DNA of 64,000 nucleotides, taken from Nematopogon swammerdamellus (taxonomy: Eukaryota; Arthropoda; Insecta; Lepidoptera; Adelidae). Location of the stretch: the NCBI GenBank assembly GCA_946902875.1, contig OX336340.1:15143566-15207565 (forward strand). The letters run 5' to 3'. Below the pieces are notes generated by a model. The model was not told the DNA's origin. It saw only the letters and a program-made list of their open reading frames with translations, and searched no databases. Both the position numbers and the translations under genes were made by a program. Below, one piece after another: positions 1-10,972 of the stretch (its first letter is position 1; each line of letters opens with the position of its first letter).

Positions 1-357
1 TTATATAATGCATGAAAAGATAAAAAATACAAGTTCGCAAAGGAGGACTTATATCATTATGAAGATTTTTTCAGTCAACCTTTTAGGAATATACAGAGTG
101 TATTATGACCATACCATAGGTCATAAAGCAAACCCAGTAGGTACTCCTAAGCCTATTTGGAGCAAAAAAGTTACATATGACATTTTGTTCTACAGTGAAC
201 TTTTTTTAACATAGGTACTAAACTAAATAAAGACACTCCATTTACGAAATGCTTCCGTGTGAAGACCGATGCACTCAGTAGGAATTTTTTTTTTACAAAT
301 TTTACAAACAAAGAAAGTTAGGTGCAAATGAAACAATATTATGGTATTTTTTTATTT

Positions 358-545
358 TATAATAATTGTTCAAAATGGCGTCCATTATTTTGTGCACAGG
401 TGTGGAACTTTATTAAGCAAATTATTATTGCTTAATCTCTTGCTCCTTTAACTTGTTTGCGACTTCGTGTATTCTCGCAACAAATTCGTTCCTGGTAGCG
501 AATGGTTTTGAATACACCTTTTCCTTCAGGGCACCCCAAATAAAA
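358..545 (-). pseudogene. C-terminal remnant of a mariner-like transposase
   Basis: Minus-strand sequence encodes IWGALKEKVYSKPFATRNEF followed by VARIHEVANKLKEQ. After a frameshift it encodes NGRHFEQLL just before a stop near 358. These match the final segment of Tc1/mariner-type transposases, which typically read FF.WG.LK..VY and end NGRHFE.LL. Upstream coding sequence is lost where the fold-back element begins at 546, so the catalytic domain is absent. Confidence 0.6.
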
Positions 546-1474
546 AATTCACAGATTTCGTGCCTTACACGACTATCGAGCACATTGAAAATTTATCTAC
601 GGAATTCGAAAAAATATTGTCGCTGAGTGACACGAGAAAGTCGGGATAAGGAAAAGGTTAGTTGGGTTCTGATGATGGAGCCGGAAGGAAGCCATAGGAA
701 CTCCTAAACTACACATGATAAGCCCATCGTGTTTGGGCTAGTTGGATTTGTCTTGGCAAGTACTCTAGTCATATGTTATTTGCAGGGTCCTGATGATGGA
801 GCCGGAAGGAAGCCATAGGAACTCCAAACTACACATGATAAATCCACCATATTTGGGCTCGTTGGATATAGGAATATAGGAATAAAGGTTAGGTTAAAAA
901 CCTAACCTATACTTATTCTTATATTCTATACCCTTATATTATATTTTTATATTTGATATTTATTTATTTGTTAGTTTAGTTAGACATAATGTCAAGCTAT
1001 CTATTTTTCTAATTAAATTTTAGGTTACATTTTTTAAGCTGCTTGTGTTTTAGAAAAATAATAAAAAATATATAAATGTAATATTTATTTTTATTTTGTT
1101 GTATTCATTTTCAATGCGACGCATCTTCTAACCTAACCTATATTCCTATATTCCTATATCCAACGAGCCCAAATATGGTGGATTTATCATGTGTAGTTTA
1201 GGAGTTCCTATGGCTTCCTTCCGGCTCCATCATCAGGACTCTGGAAATAACATATGACTAGAGTACTTGCGAAGACAAATCCAACGAGCCCAAACACGAT
1301 GGGCGTATCATGTGTAGTTTAGGACTTCCTATGGCTTCCTACCGGCTCCATCCCAACTCACCTTTTCCTTATCCCGACTTTCTCGTGTCGCTCAGCGACA
1401 ATATTGTTTCGAATTCCGTAAATTCATTTCCAATGTGCTCGATAGTCGTGTGAGGCACGAAATCTGTGAATTAA
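546..1474. repeat. Large fold-back element, arms of about 345 bp
   Basis: The left arm, about 546-893, starts AATTCACAGATTTCGTGCC; the right arm, about 1128-1474, ends in its reverse complement. Each arm holds two direct copies of a roughly 125-bp unit (CTGATGATGGAGCCGGAAGG ... CACATGATAA). The spacer 894-1127 is AT-rich and flanked by AACCTAACC. No reading frame of interest. It interrupts a mariner-like transposase remnant on its left. Confidence 0.85.
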
Positions 1475-2189
1475 TTTTTTCAAAAAGATTGAGCTACAGG
1501 GCAAACCCTTAACCCGATCGTCTTTGTTTTAGGCTCAAATTGTAGCTGACGAAATTGTCCAGAGGATTTTTTCTAAAATTTTTGATATCATTATTCGTTT
1601 CCAAAATATCGAGCGCCAAAATAAAAAAATCGGAAAAAATTGAATTTTTTTGCACTATTTCGGCCATAACTTTTTTCGTTTTTTACTTTCTCAAATAATT
1701 CTTTTTGCACCTCTCATGAATACGCGTCTTTTGAGCCTTCATAACTCTCCGAGATATATCATATCTCACCGAACATCATATCTTCATAACTTTCCGAGAT
1801 ATAAGGGATCGCACTTTTTCGTGAAATCGGGGCCTATACTGGAACACGAACCAAAAGACATTTTCAATGTAAAAAATCCTAGGGAGTTAGTTCGAGTGAC
1901 CTTGGTGGCCACGCAACTGGTGCTGGTTGGTTCAAGCTTCCTCGCCCAATGCACCTGCCAGGGAAGGTCTGTAGTCATGGATCAATAAGAGGTCTAGTAG
2001 TTACGCACGTCGAGAGCGTAAAGCATCGGGTCGCACTACCGTGGTATTTTACGCGCGAAAACGAATTTAATTAATAACTCCTTAAAGACATATCTGACAA
2101 AACTTTACTGGACCTTTTAGGCTTCAAATTAGCCAAGGAATCTCTTTTTTGCTTTATGACCATCGTGTAAACTTTGGTCAGAAGTTGGT

Positions 2190-2350
2190 GCGGGCTCCGG
2201 CCGTGCGGTGCGAGCGAACGCGGAACTGTGCGGCGCGGCGGCGCGGGGCGCGGAGCCCGCGCCTGGGGCCGCGGTGAGTGGTGACGCAACTGTAGGTAAT
2301 CGGTGCAACGCGATGCATCTCGCCACTATTGCGAAAACTGGCTCAGTTCA
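2190..2350. promoter_or_regulatory. GC-rich patch, possible promoter or first exon
   Basis: A sharp GC- and CpG-rich island in AT-rich surroundings, with a consensus donor (CGCGGTGAGTGG) near 2272. No protein I recognise. It could be the 5' non-coding exon of a gene whose body lies outside the window. Confidence 0.25.
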
Positions 2351-2511
2351 GATGCCGCGCCAACTGATTCGCAACGTTCGCACGCAACGCACAGAGATCT
2401 GGATACTGCGGTCACATTTCCGTATGGTTAGCATAATTAGTAGGTAGGTATCGTTACGGGTTTTTAGTGGTATGAAAAGATAATTTCAAATGATAAGTGT
2501 GGAGAAACGTA

Positions 2512-2802
2512 AAACGTAAAACTGCAAGTCCTTCCCTTCTTACCTTACTAGGTGGTAGGGTTTAACCATAGCCGTCTCTAATCTGAGTGTAGAGACGGCT
2601 ATGGTTTAACCAGTCCGGATTGATACCACTGCACTGAATGAAAGGTCAGTTGAAACATAAATAGTTCAGATTTTCCGTTCAGTTCAGTGTAGCCGGCACG
2701 AGGTAGCACTGATATGGCACTTAATTCACCAAGGTGTTATGGGCCGACATCACGGATGTAGTAGGTGATGTAACCATCGGTGTCAGTTTTTATAAAAAAA
2801 AA
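2512..2802 (+). mobile_element. SINE body family, 5' truncated, with hairpin insertion
   Basis: Matches the family body from CTGCAAGTCCTTCCC to the A tail. Inside GGGTTTAACC there is an extra 36-43 bp with 16-bp inverted arms at 2564-2579 and 2591-2606. Confidence 0.8.
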
Positions 2803-3920
2803 TTAGGGGCAGGGATGCCCCAAATACTTACCCAAGTATTTCCTAACTAGGTTGTTACAACCTCGTGTCCTTTATGAGGGGCGTAAAAAGACCATTGTGA
2901 AGTCGGCATGGCATTCGCAAGTCTTCGAATGTGAAAAACCCTTCTATGTGATGACCGGGTCAGTGCTGTGTACATTTGAACATTCAAGTGTAGTTAACGA
3001 GTATTTTATATAAAATAAACCGCAATGAAGAAGCGATTGCGAAGGATGAGTAGGCTACTTGAGGCTAATTTAAAGGTGTTTCAAGCAAGATGCAGCATAA
3101 TTTTAACGGCACACTTACGAACGAAGCCAAGGCTTCTGTCGGTCCGCTATGTTCTAGCTGTTCTAGTTGGACTGGCATCCTATCCGTGTGATTACTATTT
3201 TAGATTATTATTAGAATTACCTATTTCTTTTAAATATTTTGTAGAAATTATCTGTTATCTAGCAGTGTTAAGTGTGAGTGCAGAGCAACCGTTAAGTCAT
3301 GCAATGATGCGATATAATAACCCATAATGTTAGTTTTGAAACATGATTTAATGAAGCGGCTTTAGCTTTTCCCAATTAGTTTTTAGCGCAGCGCTCGCAT
3401 GAAAATATTGAGCAGTCTTCGTTAAGCCGATTTCAGGTTATCAAGTTGCTTAGATGACCTCTCGGATGGCCTTTTATGATAACATGGGGCGGCAGGCATA
3501 TGCACACCATCTGTATTTTAAATAGAAACATTTATGTGGTCCCACACTACTCTGGATCTATCATTTCCACGCGTCACGTCACGTGAAGCTTTAAAAGTGG
3601 ACACACTTTTAGAACCTTATGACCTGGTTGTACACTTTGTAACTCCACACTGGAGTCAACTATAATATGTCCCTAAAAGTGGTATTAAATTTTCCTCTCT
3701 ACTGGTGACTCTACCAAGAGCATTTCATCATGAACACGAGTTAATCCAACGTTCGCATCCCATAATATAACACTGTATAGCTTTCTTCATATTATTTACT
3801 AGGTGCGGTTTAGCCCGTCTAAACTGGTACCACCACCTCCGCATTTAATTTAGCGAATGGCGCTTGAATCTTCAAACTTCCATATTGCTTGTTACCTACT
3901 TGGTTGGTTGGTTAATACTC
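2803..3920. other. Unassigned intergenic or intronic sequence
   Basis: I see no gene or recognisable repeat. A 100-codon open frame at 3025-3327 has no motif and no splice context that would support it. Confidence 0.4.
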
Positions 3921-3924
3921 GGAC

Positions 3925-4205
3925 TTAAGTATCTAGCCGTGCAAGAGGCTGCGCGAATCGTCTAGGGTGGGGAGTGGGGACAGCCGATCTGGCTCGTTCC
4001 TTCTCCAGCGCGTCAGTCTGGCCGTGCCGAGGGGGAATGCTGCGAGCATGGAGCCTTTCCGCTGTCGGTGCCCATGGATGATATGTTTGACGTCGTTCGT
4101 TGCTCCCGTAGAAATAGAAATTGCTTTTTCGAGGTCTCAAACAATTTCTTCGCCTTGTCGTCCAACTAATTCACGAGAATAAATGTTATTGAGTACTAAA
4201 TAAAT
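3925..4205 (+). repeat. LINE-type 3' end with QRVSLAVPRGNAAS coding motif
   Basis: Plus-strand codons read LLQRVSLAVPRGNAAS; similar motifs are encoded at 7169-7375 (minus) and 15830-15895. The coding end is followed by AATAAA-like repeats (AATAAATAAATAATAAATG). I recall QR[VL]SLAVQRGNAA at the C terminus of a multi-copy retroelement protein family in invertebrates; the clade is not certain. Confidence 0.5.
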
Positions 4206-4359
4206 AAATAATAAATGTTATAAAATGATGAGGTTTTGAAAAAATGGACAAGGGAAAAGTTATTAATTTTGCCTCTAACTACAATCTTACGTCAACGTGA
4301 CACTGGTTATACATATACATCTATATTGCGCTGTAACGAGGTTTAAAGTGAGATGGCCC

Positions 4360-4620
4360 GGCGGAGCGGAGTTGGTACATTCTCCAAAGCAAATACAGCC
4401 ACCACCTGTGCGATCCATCAACCTCAACGGTACGAGCCGCGCCGGCTGCGGTGACTGTTACACCGAGGAAAGTGTTGGCTAGCCTACCTCGACCGCGCCT
4501 GCATACAACCGCCGACAGTTCGCTGGCAACTTTCCCGCCGCTCGCACGCGCCGCCGCCGCCGCGCCTACAAACGCCAAACTGACAGTTGCAAGATACCCT
4601 CGGAAATAAACGCGGCAAAC
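4360..4620. promoter_or_regulatory. GC-rich patch with downstream TCAGT-like initiator
   Basis: CpG-rich sequence with several CCGCCG runs; ATTCCAATTCAGTGG at about 4643 resembles the arthropod initiator TCAGT. No convincing ORF on either strand. Confidence 0.2.
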
Positions 4621-4930
4621 TTACGTCAACATTTAGAGTCATTCCAATTCAGTGGTTTTAAACTATTGTGGATTGGTAGAGGCAATATCAGTAATTATTG
4701 TAGAGTTATGGTCGCGTAGTTCTGGTAGAGGTGGCTGAACAATTGGTGCTCTAGGTTCTGTGCAGCCGGTGTCGAGCTGGGAGGTTGAGTTCCTGAGCTG
4801 ATTTCCTAGAGAAAACAGTCAGGAAATACGAGGACACACTGCTCGTGCTGGGTGAGGAATATCATCGATAATTGTACGTTTAATTTTTTTAACGTCATGA
4901 CCAATTGTCACGTAGTTAATTACGTGTTTT

Positions 4931-5306
4931 GTTATGCAGCCTGTTACGGTTGGCTACATCATCTATAACACCCGTGAAGTTAGCTCTTCACAACTTGGTA
5001 AACTAGGTGCCATGTCAGTGCTTCCTTTTGGTCGTTCCGGCTACACTTAAGTAGACGGAAAGTACGAACTATTTACGTAGCCGCTTCAACCGACCTTTCA
5101 CACAGTGCGGTGATATAAATTCGGACGGGTTAAATCCTATGACCTAGTAAAGTAAGGGAATGAACTTACAGTTTTACATGGAATCCGAACCACAGCATAC
5201 CCCAACGGTCGAACGGTTACACATCCTACTGCCCGCGCCCGGGTGTGCTTAACTTCACGATCAGACGTCGATCCATAACACCATACCGAACTAACGAGGA
5301 TGGCAA
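4931..5306 (-). mobile_element. SINE body family, near full-length, diverged
   Basis: Reverse-strand copy: GGTTGGCTACATCAT, GTGCCATGTCAGTGCTTCC, CGAACTATTTACGTAGCCG and CAGTTTTACATGGAATCCGA are recognisable. It ends near the diverged head CCTCGTTAGTTCGG (in minus orientation) at about 5305. Confidence 0.75.
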
Positions 5307-5319
5307 ACTATAAAGTCTA

Positions 5320-6280
5320 ATATATAAGTAGTGCATTCAAAACAAAGGTCTAGTCTAGCCTAGTTGTAGTATCGATAGTTTCAGTTAGAGTAATTCAAAC
5401 AATGTAAATGTTTTCCCAATAAAAGCAAATAGGTAGTATAAAGCGGAAGCTCTTTCGTGTCGGAAATAATTTTCCACTTGTCGTCTTTCCGGCGACTCGT
5501 GCGCACTGCGAGACCGCGAGTTGTGTTCGTTCACTCAGAGCATAACATTTTAAACATTGCAGCCACATTAAGTAGGTATATAGCTGACGTTCATGTTGAT
5601 CGAGACGAAGTATTAATTGCGCTCCTTCCTAATTTCTTACGACGACATATTCTCATTGAGCCACATACAATATATTTGTTTTGATTTGAATTGTTTTTTT
5701 TTTTCTGTTCAGTATTTTATTATTATTTTGATCTAATTTTACTTCAAAATCTACTAATTGAGGGTACTTAGTGTTGGGCACTTCATAAGTTGCTTGTTTA
5801 TTATGGAATTAGTCGACAACCAGCCAAATGAGTCTTGTCTGAGTTTTATTATTATTTGTCAGTCAGTAACATTTACATTCATGTCAATAGTTATAAAAAA
5901 TGAAAACAAAACTATCCAGAAAGATTACGAAGGTAACAAACAATAAATATGAGTAGGACTTGTGCTTAAAACTTCCAAAACTTCGAAACCAAAATCGATT
6001 TATTTTGCATGGAGCATGGATGTGGTTTAAGTGCACAATAAATAAACATAACATAACCCGTAGTTATATATCATGCATGCGATACATAAGTACTGATGAT
6101 CCAATATTATTATTCTGTTTTCCTATAAGCTCATACATGATTTACAGAAATGCGGACTGAATTTAAATCACCTCGGGCACTTCGAGGCCTCTATCAGTCT
6201 GTAATACGAGTATGTAGAATTTTGTTTCGAAATTCAAATTCAAATTTTCTTATTTGATTCACGCACCGGTTGCATTGCAT
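5320..6280. other. Unassigned AT-rich sequence
   Basis: Short open frames (for example 5457-5684) show no recognisable motif or splice partner. I see nothing I can name. Confidence 0.4.
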
Positions 6281-6289
6281 ACAGCAGAG

Positions 6290-6412
6290 TGAAATAAACA
6301 AGTACGGAAAACACTGGTTCGTACCGCTGAAAACCTCGAGGACTGGAGGAAAATTGGCGAGGCGTATCCAGCGGTGGACGCATACACGCTGACTGACAGA
6401 GTGAAATAGTTA
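6290..6412 (+). repeat. RTE-like LINE 3' tail
   Basis: Encodes a remnant like WFVPLKTSRTGGKLA and the DNA motif GGACTGGAGGAAAATTGGCG...CAGCGGTGGACGCATACACG. Related tails lie at 34190-34290, 45466-45545 and 55405-55640, and a short piece at 24476. Confidence 0.5.
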
Positions 6413-7168
6413 GTTGTATTGTATATACATAAATATGTCAGCCCTGCGTGTATGTATGTCATGTGTCGGACTATCCTAGCTTGCACGCTAGACTACCCGA
6501 GTCCATACAGACCGAACTATTGCGCAACAATCGTTCAAGCAGTTATGGACAAGATTGTGCTATTATCAGTCCCACTTTAGATTAACTGCTAGTTGGTCGG
6601 AGTCACGAACTCTTTCATTGTTAATAATCATAAAACACTGTTGAATATACCTGGACATATAATTGAGGAAATTGGGTGCTAACACCCTGCTAAGAATTTC
6701 ATGTTTATTGTTTCGAAAATTTAGTTATATAGTTGAAGATTTCGTTATATACTTTAACTTGATAATTACACTTAGACGAATGAGCGATGGATGAATGATA
6801 TAAGTGCGTTACAACTGATACTGGCAGACCTCTGCTTCCGCATACCGAAGAACCACCGATGGATTGAAATAACGAATAGCAACATTCGTATAACACCTAA
6901 CTACTCGTATTGGAGAGAACAGACTGAAAACAAGATTGCAACAAACACTGCAAGTGGTTTCCTTACATGGTTTTCAAAAATGAAGTATTTTGTTTCAAGA
7001 TTTTTTTTCTAATGTTCTTCAGCAATATAACAGTTTCACTTGGCCAAATTTTCCGGACGATTGGCAATTCTACTTCTATCTCGACATCCAACATATTTTT
7101 AGGAAACTGCCCATTAACGTACGTACCTCTTCCAATTATTTGGTACAAACATTGTGTAATCGGTGTCT

Positions 7169-7380
7169 TTATTCAAGAATATTAAAAAAAGTAATAGATA
7201 TAAATAAAGAGTTAAAACCTACCTTACAAACATTAAAATAAATATCAAAAGGGGCGGTTTCAAAAGTTCCCAGAGCACTTGCGCCATTACCCCGCTGGAT
7301 GGCAAGGCTTACCCTTTGAATGGAGTAGGCCCTTGATTGCGGGACGCCAGTTGCGTCCACCAGCAGAAGGCAGGCCTCTT
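7169..7380 (-). repeat. LINE-type 3' end with QRVSLAIQRGNGAS coding motif
   Basis: The minus strand encodes QRVSLAIQRGNGASALGTF followed by TAPFDIYFNVCKVG. The DNA tail (CCCCTTTTGATATTTATTTT, AATGTTTGTAAGGTAGG in minus orientation) recurs at 28400-28530 and 38610-38720. Confidence 0.55.
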
Positions 7381-7534
7381 CATGAAGCTTTTGTATAACA
7401 TTGTTCTTGTTTATAACTTCTCATATTAGCCAAGACGTATTTTAGACATCAACGCACTACGCAAGGAAACTTCAGCGGCCAAACACGATTACATACGAGT
7501 GTTAGCGTTTTTTAACTAAGCCTACAACGTACGT

Positions 7535-8184
7535 ATGTCTATTTGTCTGTCTGTCTTTCTGTGTGTCTGTCCGTCAGTCCGTCCGTTTGTCCGTCTGTCC
7601 GTCTGTCCGTCTGTCCGTCAGTCCGTCCGTCCGTCTGTCCGTCTGTCCGTCTGTCCGTCTGTCCGTCTGTCCGTCTGTCCGTCTGTCCGTCTGTCCGTCT
7701 GTCCGTCTGTCCGTCTGTCCGTCTGTCCGTCTGTCCGTCTGTCCGTCTGTCCGTCTGACCGTCTGTCCGTCTGTCCGTCTGTCCGTCTGTCCGTCTGTCC
7801 GTCTGTCCGTCTGTCCGTCTGTCCGTCTGTCCGTCTGTCCGTCTGTCCGTCTGTCCGTCTGTCCGTCTGTCCGTCTGTCCGTCTGACCGTCTGTCCGTCT
7901 GTCCGTCTGTCCGTCTGTCCGTCTGTCCGTCTGTCCGTCTATCCGTCCGTCCGTCTGTCCGTCCGTCCGTTCGTGCGTCCGTCCGTCCGTCCGATGGCTG
8001 TATCTTCGGAACAGTAATAGCTAGCCGGTTGGAATTTCACAGATTATGTTATTTTGGCGGATATAACAACGAATAATAAAACATTGAAAAAGTCAAAAAT
8101 TAAGAGAGGTCCCCATACAAGAAATAAAAAAAAATTGTAGTGCGGAAAACTCAGTGCACGAGTCCGATTCTTGGCCTTTTTTTT
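7535..8184 (-). repeat. GACA/GACG-microsatellite repeat family, copy with a greatly expanded microsatellite
   Basis: In minus orientation it starts GGCCAAGAATCGGACTCGTG at 8184, contains the conserved TTATATCCGCCAAAATAAC-like and CAACCGGCTAGC segments, and ends in the microsatellite. Sister copies: 18035, 18680, 42633, 46990, 59741. Confidence 0.7.
7543..7990 (+). repeat. Microsatellite of 8-bp unit GTCTGTCC
   Basis: About 55 tandem units with a few variants (GTCA, GTCTGACC, GTCCGTCC). Three forward frames are open only because the 8-bp unit contains no stop; the SVCPSVRL peptides are artefacts. Confidence 0.95.
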
Positions 8185-8189
8185 AATAT

Positions 8190-9370
8190 AAAGTATTAGA
8201 CAATCAATAGTTGTCCTGAACTAAATTTCTTAAAATTACGAACACAAATGTTGAGTTCCGACCGAGGCCATAATTTTAAATTCAATTTAACGTCAAGTTA
8301 AACAAATTCACGAAATCACTTTATACAACATAAATTGTAGTTATTAAATAGAATAAACTGCCCGAAGCAAGTACCCACCACAGGGCACAGACTCATTCAA
8401 AAATACGCTAGTTGCCCATACATAAAGCACTAATCAATAAAAATAAAATAAACCACCAATGAACATTGATAGGAATAGTAGCTTGGCTGCTCGTTCATCA
8501 TAGTATAAAATAATAAATACAAGTTTTAGGATCAGTGGAAACGTTAATTCTACACCTTGGTATATAATAGTTTAGTAGAAGATGCGAACGGGAAAAGGAA
8601 ATGTAAAGGAAAATCTATGAACACACAGGAAAGTACCTTCCTAAGTAGTTGAGCGACGACAACGGTGCGATGCCGAGAGAATCTAAACACGGTTGGTGAG
8701 GGCTACTCATAGAACAATGAATAGGGCATTCATTCGATTAGAAATGATATTGTTTGGTGCACGGAGTCGACTAACTAGCAAAATCTGTAAAATTCTAGAA
8801 CATTATTTTAAAATTGGCTATACTTTTGGATATCTTTAAACTCTATTAGGACGTACGATGTGTGTTGTTGTGGAATTGTGAGAACCTCGAAACAAATGCC
8901 ACCGTTCCATGTTCGACTAACACCAAATATGACTTCAGTTATTTTACTGTCTGGACTCCGGACTCTTCAGTTCACGGAGAAAATAGATAGAGAGAAGTTA
9001 TTGCTAGCTATAATTTCTAGTAAAAAATGGGATGCGCGGGGAGCGGAGGAGGGAGGCACGACTTCGTTTTCCACCAATCGCGGCGATGACGCTTGGCGAC
9101 CACTAATTCTATGATGTATGCCCCCAGTTGTTGGCGACGACGTACCCAGTTAGGTTAGACCGACTTCTAGCTGTCTTCTTCGTTGTTTACTCCTCATACA
9201 CAATGGCGAGATGTTATGTAGTCAAAGTCACAGATATTATAGTGTAATTATGATTTCCCACACAAAAGGTTATAGAAACTTCTACAGACATAGATCATTG
9301 CATTGGTGGAAATAATACGTTAGTAAATTGGTTTTGCCGTTCTCGAGTTATAACCGCACAAACAGACAGA
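8190..9370. other. Unassigned sequence
   Basis: No supported gene. The 84-codon frame at 8860-9114 has no recognisable motif. Confidence 0.4.
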
Positions 9371-9380
9371 CGGCAATTAT

Positions 9381-9416
9381 CTACATAGTATAAACGTCGC
9401 ATTTTATACTATGTAG
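9381..9416. repeat. Short perfect inverted repeat
   Basis: CTACATAGTATAAA at 9381-9394 and its reverse complement at 9403-9416, 8-nt loop. Confidence 0.8.
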
Positions 9417-9529
9417 AGAAGATATGTTTCTTCATACCGCTTGCTACTCTATGCATATTGGCTCCGGCCAGCTCGCTGACAAGCCGACGATGACGTAACA
9501 TCGTCGTTAGCAGCTCCGTGACTAGAATT

Positions 9530-9740
9530 TCGCGCGGGGGCAGCGGCGACAGCGCGCGCCCCGTTGAGTTCGGTCGTCGTCGCCCCTCCCCCACGCCCCC
9601 GCCCCCGCCCCGCGCGCGCGTGTCGCCCGCGCACCCGGCACCACATAGTACGACATCGATGCTGTCTAGTGCCACGCTACCACTCTGTGTGCAATGGAGC
9701 AAGTATTCGTGTTGGCGGTGCGGTGCGGTCGTCTGTCGAT
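9530..9740. promoter_or_regulatory. GC-rich CpG patch, possible promoter
   Basis: Strong GC and CpG excess with C-rich runs; overlapping open frames on both strands are a composition effect. No motif decides direction. Confidence 0.25.
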
Positions 9741-10226
9741 GTTTTGGAAACTAGGTGCACGTTTTATACATGTTTTGCTAGGCCGCGAATAAATGTTAAT
9801 TTTAACGGAGACGTCTCTGAGTGAAAGCAATTTAAGTAGGTATCCAAGGAAAACCAATGACCTTATAATAACATAGCGTATGTCTGCCTTAGGGCTTCAA
9901 AGTGCAATTTGAATTCCCAAAATCGGTCGGTAACTTTTTGAGATTTTCCAAAATTTGTCAAAAATTAAAAAAAAAAATTCGCCGACTTGGATCGAGAATT
10001 TCCCAATTTTTTTTTAAGCTCGCTATTCAAGAAAAGAAAAAAATTGAATCACGGGATTGAATTAAGCTACAGTATGAGCTATCTTAGGAGGCGGGCGGAC
10101 CAAAACTGTAGGCGGTAGCGGGTCCCTTACGCGCGAGGTTCACTTTATCGTTAGTACGATAAAGAATGAATTTCCTATTAAGGCCCTGTCAACCCTATAC
10201 ACCCGTACTCCTCTTTCAAGGGGCCG

Positions 10227-10248
10227 CACAGTGGTTCGAAAATCGAAC
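10227..10248 (+). repeat. Left terminal inverted repeat of the Transib palindrome, heptamer CACAGTG
   Basis: Heptamer CACAGTG at 10227-10233 is followed by GTTCGA-AAA-TCGAAC, a 6-bp inverted repeat with a 3-nt loop. The same bases in reverse complement form the right end (12915-12936). No clear nonamer is visible at 12- or 23-bp spacing. Confidence 0.8.
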
Positions 10249-10972
10249 GTAGAAGACTTAGGGTTTAAAAAAAATGTACTTCTTTTTTTCGATATTTTTA
10301 TTATGTTAACGTGTTGTCCATATTATAACAAATATTTTTTAATCATACACGTTTTTTTCTTAGCCTAACAGTTTAGGAGATATACCACTTTTATGGTTTT
10401 CAATGTATGAAAATAATTTTAAAAAATTAATTTCTTAAAAACCTTAAAATATATTACATAATTCTTTTCATGATACGATTAAGTAACTATTCGACTATTT
10501 TCATGCAAACGCTGTACCCTCGCAAATGCTCGCAACTCTGCACAGTGGAGAATTTATGTGAATTTTGTTTTTAAAATTAACTCATTCAAATTGTGTCACC
10601 CTACAACTCTACTTAAGAAATACTTCAAAAACAGGATTACAGGATGACTTCTGCGCAAAGATTTAAATGCTAACTGTTAACACTTGTTAGCAAATTAGGG
10701 TTATAAAAAGTTTAAAACTTGCTCATCAATTTTGTAAATTGTAGGGTATGCATACATTGGAGTTCAAAAAAAGCTAGTATACTATTAATCAGTGTAGAAT
10801 AATACACATTTCGTTTATACATACCACTGTCATATCTACAACATAGAATAAAATAAATTGCGTTTTGTTAATTTTTTTTTCATAGAATATTTATTTCTAT
10901 AATAATAACATTTAATATGTGCCGCTGATTAATGAATACCATGAGTATACCACCCGAATCAAATAATTCATC

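Noticed and set aside
7535..8017. 160-codon and two other open frames of repeated SVCPSVRL peptides
   Set aside because: Produced by the GTCTGTCC microsatellite; open in several frames at once.
9409..9857. Overlapping frames on both strands, Pro/Arg rich
   Set aside because: GC-rich composition removes stops in all frames; no motif or codon pattern supports a gene.
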